A stretch of 64,000 nucleotides of DNA from Nocardioides sp. JS614 (GCF_000015265.1 NC_008699.1:1364001-1428000), one strand, 5' to 3'; counted from the stretch's first letter, positions 24,795-33,651 are shown. Program-made: numbers and translations. Notes: generated from the letters alone by a model not told the origin.

Positions 24795-25565
24795 ATGCGA
24801 GTGACGATCGTGGGCTGCTCAGGCTCCTACCCGGGCCCGGAGTCGCCGGCCAGCTGCTACCTGCTCGAGGCCGAGGACGGCTCCGATCGCACCTGGCGGG
24901 TGCTCCTTGACCTCGGCAACGGGTCGCTCGGCGCGCTGCACCGCTTCGCCGACCCACTCGCCATCGACGCGGTGCTGCTCAGCCACCTGCACGCCGACCA
25001 CTGCCTGGACCTGTGCGGCTACTACGTGCTGCGCAAGTACCACCCGCTCGGCCCGCAGCCGCGGATCCCGGTGTGGGGCCCGGAGGGCACGGCCGACCGG
25101 ATGGCCCGCGCCTACGACCTGCCGAGTGACCCGGGGATGCACCACGAGTTCGAGTTCCACGAGTGGCACGGCGCCGAGCAGATCGGCCCGTTCCGGGTCG
25201 AGCCGGTGGCGGTCAACCACCCGGTCCCGGCGTACGGGCTGCGGGTCACCGCCGACGGCATGACGCTCGCCTACACCGGCGACACCGGCCCGTGCGCGGC
25301 GCTCGACGACCTCGCGCACGACGCGGACCTGTTCCTCGCCGAGGCCTCGTTCCGTTCCGGCGACGACAACCCGCCGGACCTGCACCTCACCGGCGCCGAC
25401 GGCGGCGAGGTGGCGGCCCGGGCCGGCGTCCGCCGGCTGGTGCTCACCCATGTCCCGCCCTGGCACGACCCGCAGGACGCGGTGGCCGAGGCGGTCGCGT
25501 CGTACGACGGGCCGGTCGAGCTCGCCCGCCCCGGGACGGTCTACGACCTGACAAGCGGCTGCTGA
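24795..25565 (+). CDS. Metallo-beta-lactamase-fold phosphodiesterase (Rv1339-like)
   Basis: 256-residue MBL-fold hydrolase. Metal motif SHLHADHCLD (His64, His66, Asp68, His69), later YTGDTGPC, EASF and a C-terminal HVPPW. The M. tuberculosis homologue Rv1339 in the same position is reported as an atypical cAMP phosphodiesterase, so a role lowering cAMP is the best guess. tRNase Z-like activity is an alternative. Immediately downstream of murI. It converges with a secreted-protein gene with only two bases between stops. Confidence 0.9.
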   Translation: MRVTIVGCSGSYPGPESPASCYLLEAEDGSDRTWRVLLDLGNGSLGALHRFADPLAIDAVLLSHLHADHCLDLCGYYVLRKYHPLGPQPRIPVWGPEGTADRMARAYDLPSDPGMHHEFEFHEWHGAEQIGPFRVEPVAVNHPVPAYGLRVTADGMTLAYTGDTGPCAALDDLAHDADLFLAEASFRSGDDNPPDLHLTGADGGEVAARAGVRRLVLTHVPPWHDPQDAVAEAVASYDGPVELARPGTVYDLTSGC

Positions 25566-25567
25566 GG

Positions 25568-26389
25568 CTACGGCGTCGCGAACGTCACCTTCACCGGCAC
25601 GCTGGTGCTCGCATCGGGCGGGCTCTGGATGCCGACCATCAGGTTCTTGCCGACGACCCGGCGCAGCGGCAGGCCCTTCTTGGCCGCCCGGACGTTGTAG
25701 ATGACCTTGTCGCCGCGCACCTGGCAGCCGACCCGCAGCTTGGGATGCCTGGCCTTCTTCGTGGTCCCATCGGCCTGCACGGTGTAGCCGTCCTCGGTCT
25801 TCGTGACCGTCGCCGGCAGGCTCGGCCGGGCCTGGCCACAGCCCGTGCCGGCCCGGCCCACCGCCGGGAGGGCGGCTCGCGTCGCATGCAGGGGTCTGGC
25901 GGGCGGACCGCCTTGGAGCAGGCCGGCCAGCTGGAGGCACGCCAGCAGCACAGCGCCGGCGACACTGAGTCTGCTGGCCGACACCTGACGCTGGTAGCCG
26001 TAGAAGGGGTGCGGATCGTCCTCGGGGGCCGCGATCGCCTGGTAGACCATGACGCAGACCAGCAGCCGCCGTCCCTTGGACAGGCTCCCCATGGAGTTGA
26101 CGAACCTGTCGTAGACGTCCTCCTCGTCCGGCGTGGCGCCGGCCCCGGGCTGGACGGTGACCTTGACCGACTTCACGTTCTTGCCGAGCGTGGGGGTGGT
26201 GATCAGGGAGCTGCCCCCGGCGGGGACGGTGGACGTGATCGAGGCGGGGAAGTGGTCGCGAGTGCGCCGGGCGCCCTGCTGCGCGTCGGTCTGGGCCGAG
26301 GCCGGCCCACCGGTGAGCACCGTGGTGAGCAAGCTCGTCGCGAGCGCGACCGCCAACACCGAGACGAGGGTCGGCCGGACGAGCCTCAT
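25568..26389 (-). CDS. Secreted protein of unknown function
   Basis: 273 residues, no family recognised. A clear Sec signal peptide (about residues 1-32, ending GGPASAQ). The mature part begins with Gln/Arg-rich sequence, then a Ser/Thr stretch, a Gly-rich middle with a second hydrophobic patch (SVAGAVLLACLQLAGLL, about 142-158), and a basic C-terminal region (KKARHPKLRVGCQVRGDKV). ATG at 26389. It converges tightly with the Rv1339-like gene. The 136 bases upstream, to 26525, hold no recognisable element. Confidence 0.7.
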   Translation of the reverse strand: MRLVRPTLVSVLAVALATSLLTTVLTGGPASAQTDAQQGARRTRDHFPASITSTVPAGGSSLITTPTLGKNVKSVKVTVQPGAGATPDEEDVYDRFVNSMGSLSKGRRLLVCVMVYQAIAAPEDDPHPFYGYQRQVSASRLSVAGAVLLACLQLAGLLQGGPPARPLHATRAALPAVGRAGTGCGQARPSLPATVTKTEDGYTVQADGTTKKARHPKLRVGCQVRGDKVIYNVRAAKKGLPLRRVVGKNLMVGIQSPPDASTSVPVKVTFATP

Positions 26390-26525
26390 GCCTCGGGACC
26401 CTACGTCGCGGACGGCTCGGCGTACATGGCCCGAACAGGCCGTTCAGGACCGGTGTCCGCCGGGTGTGCGCTCCTCGATCTGCCGACGAGCTCCGGTCTT
26501 TGCCAGCTCAGGCCTCTGGCCTCGG

Positions 26526-27203
26526 CTAGCTCAGTCCCGCGTCGTGGACGCAGATCGCGATCTGGACCCGGTTGGTCACCTGGAGCTTGTCGAAGAGCCG
26601 GGAGACGTGCGCTTTGACCGTGGGCACGGAGAGATAGAGGTCGCCGGCGATCTCGGCGTTGCTGAGGCCGCGCCCGACCGCGAGCGCGACGTCGCGCTCC
26701 CTGTCGGTGAGCAGGGCGAGGCGGGACTGCGCCTCGGCCGTGCGGGCCGCGGCGACGTCGGCGGCAGCATCGGGCTCGTCGCGCAACCGGCGGATCAGGG
26801 TGCGGGTGACCGAGGGGGAGAGCATCGGCTCGTCGTCCACGACCTTGCGGATCGCCTCGATGATCTGCGGCGGCGCGGTGTCCTTGAGCAAGAAGCCGTC
26901 GGCGCCCGCCGCGAGCGCCTCGACGACGTGCTCGTCGGCGTCGAAGGTCGTCAGCACGATCACCCGCGGCGGCGCGGGACGGGCGTGCAGCTCGCGGGTC
27001 GCGCCGAGCCCGTCGAGGCGGGGCATCCGGATGTCCATCAGGACCACGTCCGGTCGCAGCTCGGCGGCGAGCCGGACCCCTTCGTGGCCGTCGGCGGCCT
27101 CCCCGACGACCTCGATGTCACTCTGGCCACCGAGCATCAGCGACAGCGCGGAGCGCACCAGTGGATCGTCGTCGACGAGCAGCACGGTCGTGGCCGCGTT
27201 CAT
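26526..27203 (-). CDS. NarL/LuxR-type response regulator
   Basis: 225 residues. Receiver domain 6-120 with acidic pocket Asp11-Asp13 (LLVDDDP), phosphoacceptor Asp57 (VVLMDIRMP) and Lys in LLKDTAP. Then a linker and a LuxR HTH (LTDRERDVALAVGRGLSNAEIA, about 158-220). ATG at 27203 overlaps the kinase stop by 4 bases (ATGA), so it is the kinase's cognate partner. Probably controls the divergent ABC exporter at 28486 (context inference). Confidence 0.95.
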   Translation of the reverse strand: MNAATTVLLVDDDPLVRSALSLMLGGQSDIEVVGEAADGHEGVRLAAELRPDVVLMDIRMPRLDGLGATRELHARPAPPRVIVLTTFDADEHVVEALAAGADGFLLKDTAPPQIIEAIRKVVDDEPMLSPSVTRTLIRRLRDEPDAAADVAAARTAEAQSRLALLTDRERDVALAVGRGLSNAEIAGDLYLSVPTVKAHVSRLFDKLQVTNRVQIAICVHDAGLS

Positions 27204-28354
27204 GCCGCCCACGGTATCCAGCCGTGCAGGACGAAGGTCGAGCCGTCCCGGCCGGCCTCGAGCCGGCCGCCCCGGAGCTCGGCCCGCTCCGTGAGACCCA
27301 CGAGCCCCAGGCCCGCGCCGGGGGTGCTGGACGTGCCGAACCCGAGTGGATTGCGCAGCAGCACGTCCACGCCGTCCTCGGCGGAGCCGCTGACCTGGAC
27401 GGTCACCAGCGCCCCCGGGGCGTGCTTGCGGGCGTTGGTCAGGCCCTCCTGCACGATCCGGTAGACGGTGCGACCGACCGCCTCCGGCGGGTCACCGCGC
27501 ACCAGGTCCTGCAGATCCACCCGGAGGCCGGACGCGCTCGCCTCGTCGACCAGGCTGCGGAGGTCGGCGTACGTCGGTTGCGGGGCGCGGAGCCGCTCTC
27601 CGGTGGCGTCGTCGCGCAGCACGCCGAGCACTCCGCGCAGGTCGGTGAGCGCCTCGTGCGCCTTCTCCTGGATCACGGCGGCGCTCGAGCGCATCTCGTC
27701 GGCGGTGAGGTCGTCGCGGAACGCGAGGGCGCCCGCGTGCATGGAGATCTGGGAGATGCGGTGCGCGAGGACGTCGTGCATCTCGCGCGCGATCCGGGCC
27801 TGCTCGTTGCTTCGGGCCTGAGCGACCCGCAGCTCCTGCTCCGCCTCGGCGCGCTCGGCCCGGCTGCGCAGCGTCCAGATCAGCTCGCGTCGCGACCCGA
27901 TGTACATGCCCCAGCCGAGGATGCCCGCGGTGGCGACGGCGTTCGCGACCAGGATGACCCAGGCCGGGTCCTCGTCGGAGGCCGTGAGGGTGCCGAACAG
28001 CTGGGCGCCCGCGAAGTTCAGCGAGCCGACGACCGCGAGCTGGCGCCACCGGCGATGGGTGGCCAGGGACACGGCCGCGAGCACGGCCGGCCCCGCGGCG
28101 ACACCGGAGACCGCGCCGACGAGCGCCGTCGTCACGGCGACCGGCAGTGGCCACCGGCGCCGGAAGAACACCAGCACGTACGCCCCGGCGCCCAGGACCA
28201 CGTCGGCGACCGACCACAGCTCGCTGACCCGTGCCTGGTTCTCGGCCACGGTCAGCCACGACAGTGCGCTGATCGAGAGCATCAGCGCGACCCGCCACAC
28301 GTGGCCCCAGGCCCGCAGGCGGGGCTGGTACTCCTCGGGCGTCGGCCGGTCCAC
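27200..28354 (-). CDS. Sensor histidine kinase (HisKA_3/NarL-partner type)
   Basis: 384 residues. Four or five membrane helices in residues 20-150 with little extracellular sequence. A coiled-coil leads to the H-box REMHDVLAHRISQISMHAG with phosphorylated His193. The HATPase domain has EGLTNARKHAPG (N box) and GAGLGLVGLTERAEL (G box). GTG start at 28354. The lack of an extracellular sensor suggests it detects membrane stress or its own transporter, as in LiaS/DesK-like systems; this is inference from the divergent ABC exporter 131 bases away. Confidence 0.94.
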   Translation of the reverse strand: MDRPTPEEYQPRLRAWGHVWRVALMLSISALSWLTVAENQARVSELWSVADVVLGAGAYVLVFFRRRWPLPVAVTTALVGAVSGVAAGPAVLAAVSLATHRRWRQLAVVGSLNFAGAQLFGTLTASDEDPAWVILVANAVATAGILGWGMYIGSRRELIWTLRSRAERAEAEQELRVAQARSNEQARIAREMHDVLAHRISQISMHAGALAFRDDLTADEMRSSAAVIQEKAHEALTDLRGVLGVLRDDATGERLRAPQPTYADLRSLVDEASASGLRVDLQDLVRGDPPEAVGRTVYRIVQEGLTNARKHAPGALVTVQVSGSAEDGVDVLLRNPLGFGTSSTPGAGLGLVGLTERAELRGGRLEAGRDGSTFVLHGWIPWAA

Positions 28355-28485
28355 GCCGTCAGGCTAGGGCGCCAGGGACCCGTCGGGAGGCTGCCGGGGT
28401 CGGGAGCCGCCCCCTACTTTGGTCTCCGCCGCGCCATCCGCGTGGCCGATGCGGGGCCGCCCGCCGTTCCGGCAGGGTGGGAGCC

Positions 28486-29388
28486 ATGATCACGGTCGAG
28501 GGACTCACCAGGAAGTACGGCTCGTTCACGGCCGTGGACGACGTGAGCTTCGTCTGCCAACCCGGCCGGGTGACCGGCTTCCTCGGTCCCAACGGTGCCG
28601 GCAAGACGACCACGATGCGCGTGATGGTGGGCCTGACCCCACCCACTGCGGGCCGGGTGACCATCGGTGGACACCTCTACAACGACATCCCCAACCCGGG
28701 CCGGCACGTCGGCGTCCTCCTCGACGCCTCCGCCCAGCACGCCGGCCGGACCGGGCGCGAGATCCTCGAGCTCGGCGCGCGGACGATGGGCCTCCCCGCC
28801 ACGCGCATCGACGAGATGCTCGAGCTGGTCTCGCTCACGCCCGCGGAGGCCAAGCGGCGGCTGCGCAACTACTCCCTCGGCATGAAGCAGCGCCTCGGCA
28901 TCGCGCACGCCCTGCTCGGCGACCCGTCGGTGCTGATCCTGGACGAGCCCGCCAACGGGCTCGACCCGGCCGGCATCCGCTGGATGCGCGGCCTCCTCAA
29001 GGGGTACGCCGAGCGTGGCGGCACGGTCCTGCTCTCGAGCCACCTCCTCAACGAGGTGGAGCTGATCGCCGATGAGATGATCCTCATCGGCCACGGCCGG
29101 ATCGTGGCCCAGGGTGACAAGAAGTCGCTGCTCGCCGGCGCCCACGGGGTCGCGACGACGTTCGTCACCGCTCTCGACAACGAGGCGCTCGCCGCCGCCC
29201 TGAAGGCCCGGGGTCTCACCGCGGCCAGCGCGGGCGAGGGGCTGCGGGTGGAGGCCGAACCGGTCGAGGTCGGCCGGACCGCGGCCGAGAAGGCCATCGT
29301 GCTCACCGACCTGCGGGCGGCCGAGGGCGGGCTGGAGGACCTGTTCCTCGAGCTCACGTCCGATACCCAGCGCGAGGTCCTGTCGTGA
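28486..29388 (+). CDS. ABC exporter ATP-binding protein
   Basis: 300 residues, drug/lantibiotic-resistance (DrrA/BcrA) type. Walker A LGPNGAGKTTT, signature YSLGMKQRLG, Walker B VLILDEPANGLDP, then H-loop LLSSHLL. A C-terminal regulatory extension of about 90 residues follows. ATG at 28486 follows GGGTGGGAG; an in-frame GTG at 28477 is less likely. The gene overlaps the first permease by 4 bases. Probably energises both following permeases. Confidence 0.95.
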   Translation: MITVEGLTRKYGSFTAVDDVSFVCQPGRVTGFLGPNGAGKTTTMRVMVGLTPPTAGRVTIGGHLYNDIPNPGRHVGVLLDASAQHAGRTGREILELGARTMGLPATRIDEMLELVSLTPAEAKRRLRNYSLGMKQRLGIAHALLGDPSVLILDEPANGLDPAGIRWMRGLLKGYAERGGTVLLSSHLLNEVELIADEMILIGHGRIVAQGDKKSLLAGAHGVATTFVTALDNEALAAALKARGLTAASAGEGLRVEAEPVEVGRTAAEKAIVLTDLRAAEGGLEDLFLELTSDTQREVLS

Positions 29389-30197
29389 GCGCCACGGCCC
29401 CGTCGCCCGGCCTCGGGCACGCCCTCGACCTGTCCTCGACCAGCCCCACACCGTTCGGCCGGCTGGCGCGCGTCGAGCTGCGCAAGGCCTGGGACACCCG
29501 GGCCGGCTTCTGGCTGCTGCTGTCGACCGCGGCGTTGACCGCGCTGGTGATGGTGATCCAGCTCTCGGTCGTGGTCGCCCAGGACATCTCGGTCACCTAC
29601 AACGACTTCCTGACCTCCACGAACTTCTCGATCGCCGTGCTGCTGCCGATCCTCGGCATCCTGCTGCTCACGAGCGAGTGGAGCCAGCGCACCGCGATGG
29701 TGACCTTCTCGCTCGAGCCGCGCCGGCCGCTCGTGATCGTGGCCAAGCTGATCGTCGGCATCGGGTTGGCCCTGGCCGCGGTCGCCGTCGCCCTGGTCCT
29801 CGCGGTGATCTGCAACGCCCTCTACGGCCCGTTGTCGGGAGACCCCGTGACCTGGGATGCCAGCCTGGCGCAGACGGGCGCCTTCGTGCTGCTCCAGGTG
29901 ATCGGCATGCTCACCGGGTTCGCGTTCGCGGCGCTCCTGCTCAGCTCGCCGGCCGCGATCGTCATCTACATGGTCTACTCCTTCGTGCTGCCCGGTCTGT
30001 TCGGTCTCGGTGCGGCGCTGATCGGGTGGTTCGAGGACCTGCAGCCCTGGATCGACTTCAGCTACGCCCAGGAGCCCCTGATCGACGCCACGATGACGGG
30101 GACCGACTGGGCGCACTTCGCGACCTCGGGCTTCATCTGGCTGGTCGTGCCACTGACCATCGGCTTCTGGCGGGTGCTGCGGGCGGAGGTGAAGTGA
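29385..30197 (+). CDS. ABC-2-type permease, first of a paralogous pair
   Basis: 270 residues, six hydrophobic helices from about residue 45. A hydrophilic N-terminus PGLGHALDLSSTSPTPFGRLARVELRK is shared almost word for word with the next gene, as are TSEWSQRTAMVTF and EPRRPLVIVAK. So the two permeases arose by tandem duplication and may form a heterodimer. GTG at 29385 overlaps the ATPase stop. Substrate probably a peptide, lipid or drug; not determinable. Confidence 0.92.
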   Translation: MSATAPSPGLGHALDLSSTSPTPFGRLARVELRKAWDTRAGFWLLLSTAALTALVMVIQLSVVVAQDISVTYNDFLTSTNFSIAVLLPILGILLLTSEWSQRTAMVTFSLEPRRPLVIVAKLIVGIGLALAAVAVALVLAVICNALYGPLSGDPVTWDASLAQTGAFVLLQVIGMLTGFAFAALLLSSPAAIVIYMVYSFVLPGLFGLGAALIGWFEDLQPWIDFSYAQEPLIDATMTGTDWAHFATSGFIWLVVPLTIGFWRVLRAEVK

Positions 30198-30198
30198 G

Positions 30199-31014
30199 GT
30201 GACCGGGACCGCCTCCGCTCCGGGCCCCGGGCTGGGCCACGCGCTGGACCTGTCGTCGACCCGGCCGGTCCCGTTCAGCCGGCTGGTCCGGGTCGAGCTG
30301 CGCAAGTCCTACGACACCCGCGCCGGCTTCTGGCTGCTCGCGGTGATCGGCCTGCTGGTGCTGGCCGCGGAGATCATCGTGCTCGCCGTGGTGACGACGC
30401 AGGACGAGGCGATCGCGTTCGGCGACTTCATCGGCACCGCGGCGTTCCTCACCTCGTTCCTCCTGCCGGTGCTCGGGATCATGGTGCTCACCAGCGAGTG
30501 GAGCCAACGCACCGCGATGGTCACCTTCGCCCTCGAGCCGCGCCGCCCGCTGGTGATCGGCGCCAAGGCGCTGGTCGGTGTGCTCCTGACCCTCGCCACG
30601 GTCGCGGTCTCGATCGTCGTCGGGCTGGTGTGCAACCTGCTCTACGGGCTGATCGAGGGCCACGCCGACTGGACCTTCGGATGGTCGGACTTCGCCGCCT
30701 TCCTGATCACCCAGGTGCTTGCGATGCTCGGCGGCTTCGCGCTCGCGGCCCTGCTCCTGAACACCCCGGCCGCGATCGTCGTGTTCTTCGTCTACAAGTG
30801 GGTGCTTCCTGGCCTCTTCGCGCTCGGCGCCGCGCTGATGGGCTGGTTCGACGCGCTGCAGCCCTGGATCGACTTCCAGAGCGCGCAGGAGGTCATCTGG
30901 GAGATGTCGGGCACTGGGACGGAGTGGGCCCAGCTGGTCGTGTCCGGGATCGTCTGGCTCGGCCTGCCCCTCGGGTTCGGCACCTGGCGGGTGCTGCGCG
31001 CGGAGGTGAAGTAG
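30199..31014 (+). CDS. ABC-2-type permease, second of a paralogous pair
   Basis: 271 residues, same layout as the preceding permease: PGLGHALDLSSTRPVPFSRLVRVELRK at the N-terminus, TSEWSQRTAMVTF in the middle, and a WRVLRAEVK end common to both. GTG at 30199, one base after the upstream stop. The loop regions (residues 60-85 and 130-160) differ most between the copies, which suggests subunit specialisation rather than a recent duplication. Confidence 0.92.
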   Translation: MTGTASAPGPGLGHALDLSSTRPVPFSRLVRVELRKSYDTRAGFWLLAVIGLLVLAAEIIVLAVVTTQDEAIAFGDFIGTAAFLTSFLLPVLGIMVLTSEWSQRTAMVTFALEPRRPLVIGAKALVGVLLTLATVAVSIVVGLVCNLLYGLIEGHADWTFGWSDFAAFLITQVLAMLGGFALAALLLNTPAAIVVFFVYKWVLPGLFALGAALMGWFDALQPWIDFQSAQEVIWEMSGTGTEWAQLVVSGIVWLGLPLGFGTWRVLRAEVK

Positions 31015-31034
31015 CCCCGGCTAGGGTCCTGGGC

Positions 31035-31763
31035 ATGAGTGCAGCACCACGCGAGGACGGCCGGGCCGACGACGAGCTCCGTCCGATCACGATCACCCGG
31101 CACTGGCTGGACCACGCCGCCGGGTCGGTCCTGGTGGAGTTCGGCAGGACCAGGGTCCTCTGCGCGGCCTCGGCCGCCGAGGGGGTGCCGCGGTGGCGCA
31201 AGGGCTCCGGCCTCGGCTGGGTCACCGCCGAGTACGCCATGCTCCCCGCCTCCACCAACACCCGGTCCGACCGCGAGTCCGTCAAGGGCCGGATCGGCGG
31301 CCGCACCCACGAGATCAGCCGCCTGATCGGCCGGTCGCTGCGCGCGATCATCGACTACAAGGCGCTCGGGGAGAACACCATCCAGCTCGACTGCGACGTG
31401 CTCCAGGCCGACGGCGGTACTCGCACGGCGGCCATCACCGGCGCCTACGTCGCGCTCGCCGACGCGGTCGAGCACCTGCGCTCGACCGGGGCCCTCACCG
31501 GCGAGCCGCTCACCGGCTCCGTGGCCGCGGTCAGCGTCGGGATCATCGACGGCGTGCCCCGCCTCGACCTGCCCTACGTCGAGGACGTGCGGGCCGAGAC
31601 CGACATGAACGTCGTGATGACCGGCTCCGGGAAGTTCGTCGAGGTGCAGGGCACTGCGGAGGGGGCCGCCTTCGACCGCGCCGAGCTCGACGCGCTGCTG
31701 GCCCTGGCGGAGAAGGGGTGCGCCGACCTCACCCGTCTCCAGCAGGAGGCGCTGAGCCGGTGA
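31035..31763 (+). CDS. rph: Ribonuclease PH
   Basis: 242 residues; phosphorolytic 3'-5' exoribonuclease trimming tRNA 3' ends. Family motifs: GSVLVEFGRTRVLCAAS, GWVTAEYAMLP, RESVKGRIGGRTHEISRLIGRSLR, LDCDVLQADGGTRTAAITG and EVQGTAEGAAF. ATG at 31035 follows a short spacer after the permease. It overlaps rdgB by 4 bases, the same pairing as Rv1340-Rv1341. A tRNA-Leu gene lies 1.2 kb downstream. Confidence 0.97.
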   Translation: MSAAPREDGRADDELRPITITRHWLDHAAGSVLVEFGRTRVLCAASAAEGVPRWRKGSGLGWVTAEYAMLPASTNTRSDRESVKGRIGGRTHEISRLIGRSLRAIIDYKALGENTIQLDCDVLQADGGTRTAAITGAYVALADAVEHLRSTGALTGEPLTGSVAAVSVGIIDGVPRLDLPYVEDVRAETDMNVVMTGSGKFVEVQGTAEGAAFDRAELDALLALAEKGCADLTRLQQEALSR

Positions 31764-32374
31764 CCGCTCCCGTCCGGCGGGTGTTCCTGGCCTCGCGCAA
31801 CCGCAAGAAGATCGCGGAGATGGAGCGGATCCTGCGCGAGCACGTCCCCGGCATCGTGGTCGTCGGCCTCGACGACGTCGAGGGGTACGCCGAGCCCGTC
31901 GAGGACCAGCCGACCTTCGAGGGCAATGCCCTGCTGAAGGCGCGCGCCGGCCGGGCCGCCACCGGCCTCCCGGCCCTGGCCGACGACAGCGGGCTGTGCG
32001 TCGACGCGCTCAACGGCATGCCCGGGGTGCTCTCGGCGCGCTGGGCCGGGCCGCCCAAGAGCGACGCCCGCAACAACGAGCTGCTGCTCGCCCAGCTGGC
32101 CGACGTGCCCGACGAGCGGCGTACCGCCCACTTCCAGTGCGCGGTCGCCTTCTGCCACGACGGTGGCGAGGAGCTGGCCAGCGGCGTGATGGCGGGCCGG
32201 GTGATCCACGAGACCCGGGGAACCGGCGGCTTCGGCTACGACGTCCTCTTCGAGGCCGAGGACCGTCCGGGGCTGACCACCGCCGAGCTCAGCGTCGAGG
32301 ACAAGGACGCGATCTCGCACCGCGGGTGGGCGCTGCGCCGGATGGCGCCGATCGTCGCGCGGATCCTCGGATGA
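31760..32374 (+). CDS. rdgB: XTP/dITP diphosphatase (RdgB/HAM1)
   Basis: 204 residues; removes non-canonical purine nucleoside triphosphates such as dITP and XTP. Motifs: LASRNRKKIAEM (substrate/Mg), EGNALLKARA, ADDSGLCVDAL, GFGYDVLF and ISHRGWALR. GTG at 31760 overlaps the rph stop, and its own stop overlaps the acyltransferase ATG by 4 bases. Standard house-cleaning enzyme in a translation-coupled trio. Confidence 0.97.
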   Translation: MTAPVRRVFLASRNRKKIAEMERILREHVPGIVVVGLDDVEGYAEPVEDQPTFEGNALLKARAGRAATGLPALADDSGLCVDALNGMPGVLSARWAGPPKSDARNNELLLAQLADVPDERRTAHFQCAVAFCHDGGEELASGVMAGRVIHETRGTGGFGYDVLFEAEDRPGLTTAELSVEDKDAISHRGWALRRMAPIVARILG

Positions 32375-32982
32375 CGCGGCACTTCCTCGTCCGCCGCAAC
32401 CTCGCCCGGCTGCTGCTGCGGCTCTCGCGCTGGCACACGGTCGGCGTGGTGCCTCGCAAGGGCATCCTGGTCGGTGCTCCGCACACCTCCAACTGGGACT
32501 GGGTGCTGACGATGCTGCTGGCCTGGGACAGCAACGTGCAGATCCGGCTGCTGGTGAAGGACGCGTTCTTCAAGGGTCCGCTCGCACCGATCATGCGGGC
32601 GACCGGCGCCGTGGCGCTCGACCGGTCGAACCCCGGCGCGACGATCCGGGCGCTCCTGGCCGACGCCGAGACCGACGAGACATTCCTGCTCGGGATCGCC
32701 GCCGAGGGCACCCGCAGCAAGGGGGACTACTGGAAGTCCGGCTTCTACCGGATCTCCCAGCAGACCGGCCTGCCGGTCACCCTGGCCTTCCTCGACGCGC
32801 CGACGCGGACCGTCGGTTGGGGCCCGACCTTCGAGCTGAGCGGCGACGTGCCCGCCGACATGGACCGGATCCGGGCCTTCTACGCCGACAAGACCGGCAT
32901 CAAGCCCGAGGGGGCCACCGAGCCGCGGCTGCGCGAGGAGGATGGACGCCGAGGTCGAGAGGGTGCCGAAGGGGGGACTTGA
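32371..32982 (+). CDS. PlsC-like glycerophospholipid acyltransferase
   Basis: 203 residues. Acyltransferase motif I HTSNWDW (H-x4-D), then VALDRS and AAEGTRSKGDYWKSGFY (motif III). It has no long membrane helix, so it may be a peripheral enzyme acting on lyso-lipids. ATG overlaps the rdgB stop. The last 19 coding bases overlap the 3' end of the antisense tRNA-Leu gene. The resulting C-terminal residues REGAEGGT are therefore dictated by tRNA sequence. Confidence 0.88.
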   Translation: MTRHFLVRRNLARLLLRLSRWHTVGVVPRKGILVGAPHTSNWDWVLTMLLAWDSNVQIRLLVKDAFFKGPLAPIMRATGAVALDRSNPGATIRALLADAETDETFLLGIAAEGTRSKGDYWKSGFYRISQQTGLPVTLAFLDAPTRTVGWGPTFELSGDVPADMDRIRAFYADKTGIKPEGATEPRLREEDGRRGREGAEGGT

Positions 32983-33045
32983 ACCCCCACGCCCGAAGGC
33001 ACGGGTACCTAAAACCCGCGTGTCTGCCAGTTCCACCACTTCGGC
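32964..33045 (-). tRNA. tRNA-Leu (anticodon UAG)
   Basis: 82 bases without encoded CCA. Acceptor GCCGAAG pairs with CTTCGGC, followed by discriminator A. The anticodon stem CGGGT/ACCCG encloses the loop TTTAGGT, with anticodon TAG. A long variable arm (class II, as in leucine tRNAs) and T-loop GTTCAAGTC are present. Reads CUA codons (and others by wobble). Overlaps the acyltransferase 3' end on the opposite strand. Confidence 0.95.
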
Positions 33046-33159
33046 AAGGTGCTCAGTCTAGGGACGAGCTGGATCGCCCGAGTCGGCGAGTCTGCAGGCC
33101 GGAGCCGACCGCAACCACACCGTCTAGAGATCGAAGAGCGATCCGCGGCGAGACGCGGG

Positions 33160-33651
33160 TCAGCGGGGTTGTTCGTCGGCGAGATTGAGGTCGAGGTCCC
33201 TGCGGAGCTTGGCGACGTGGCCCGTGGCCTTGACGTTGTACTGCGCGAGGAAGACCTTGCCGTCCTCGTCGACGACCACGGTGGAGCGGATCACGCCCTC
33301 GACGGTTTTGCCGTACAGCTTCTTCTCCCCGTAGGCGCCGTACTGCCGTAGCACCGACTTGTCGGGGTCGGAGAGCAGGGTGATCGTGAGGCCGTCGCGG
33401 GCGCGGAACTTCGCGAGCTTCTCCGGCTTGTCCGGCGAGATGCCGACGACCTCGTAGCCGGCCGCCTGCAGCGACGCGAGGGAGTCGGTGAAGTCGCAGG
33501 CCTGCTTGGTGCATCCCGGCGTCATCGCGGCCGGGTAGAAGTACACGATCACCTTGCGCCCGAGGAAGTCGCTCAGGCCGACCTCCGCGCCGGTGTCGTC
33601 GGTGAGGGTGAACTCGGGGGCGGTGTCGCCGGGGGAGAGGCGCTCGGTCAC
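33160..33651 (-). CDS. bcp: Thiol peroxidase Bcp (peroxiredoxin Q)
   Basis: 163 residues; thioredoxin-dependent hydroperoxide reductase. Peroxidatic Cys47 and resolving Cys52 in TPGCTKQACDF (the C-x4-C pattern), with FYPAAMTPGCT around the active site. GTG at 33651 has AAGGAG eight bases upstream, which decides against the longer in-frame start at 33672. It is divergent from the nickel/cobalt transporter; the Nur-box-like site lies only 15 bases ahead of its start codon, so metal-dependent control is possible. Confidence 0.94.
   Translation of the reverse strand: MTERLSPGDTAPEFTLTDDTGAEVGLSDFLGRKVIVYFYPAAMTPGCTKQACDFTDSLASLQAAGYEVVGISPDKPEKLAKFRARDGLTITLLSDPDKSVLRQYGAYGEKKLYGKTVEGVIRSTVVVDEDGKVFLAQYNVKATGHVAKLRRDLDLNLADEQPR

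Noticed and set aside
26390..26525. Small gene in the 136-base gap before the response regulator
   Set aside because: No start with a ribosome-binding site and no RNA-like fold found.
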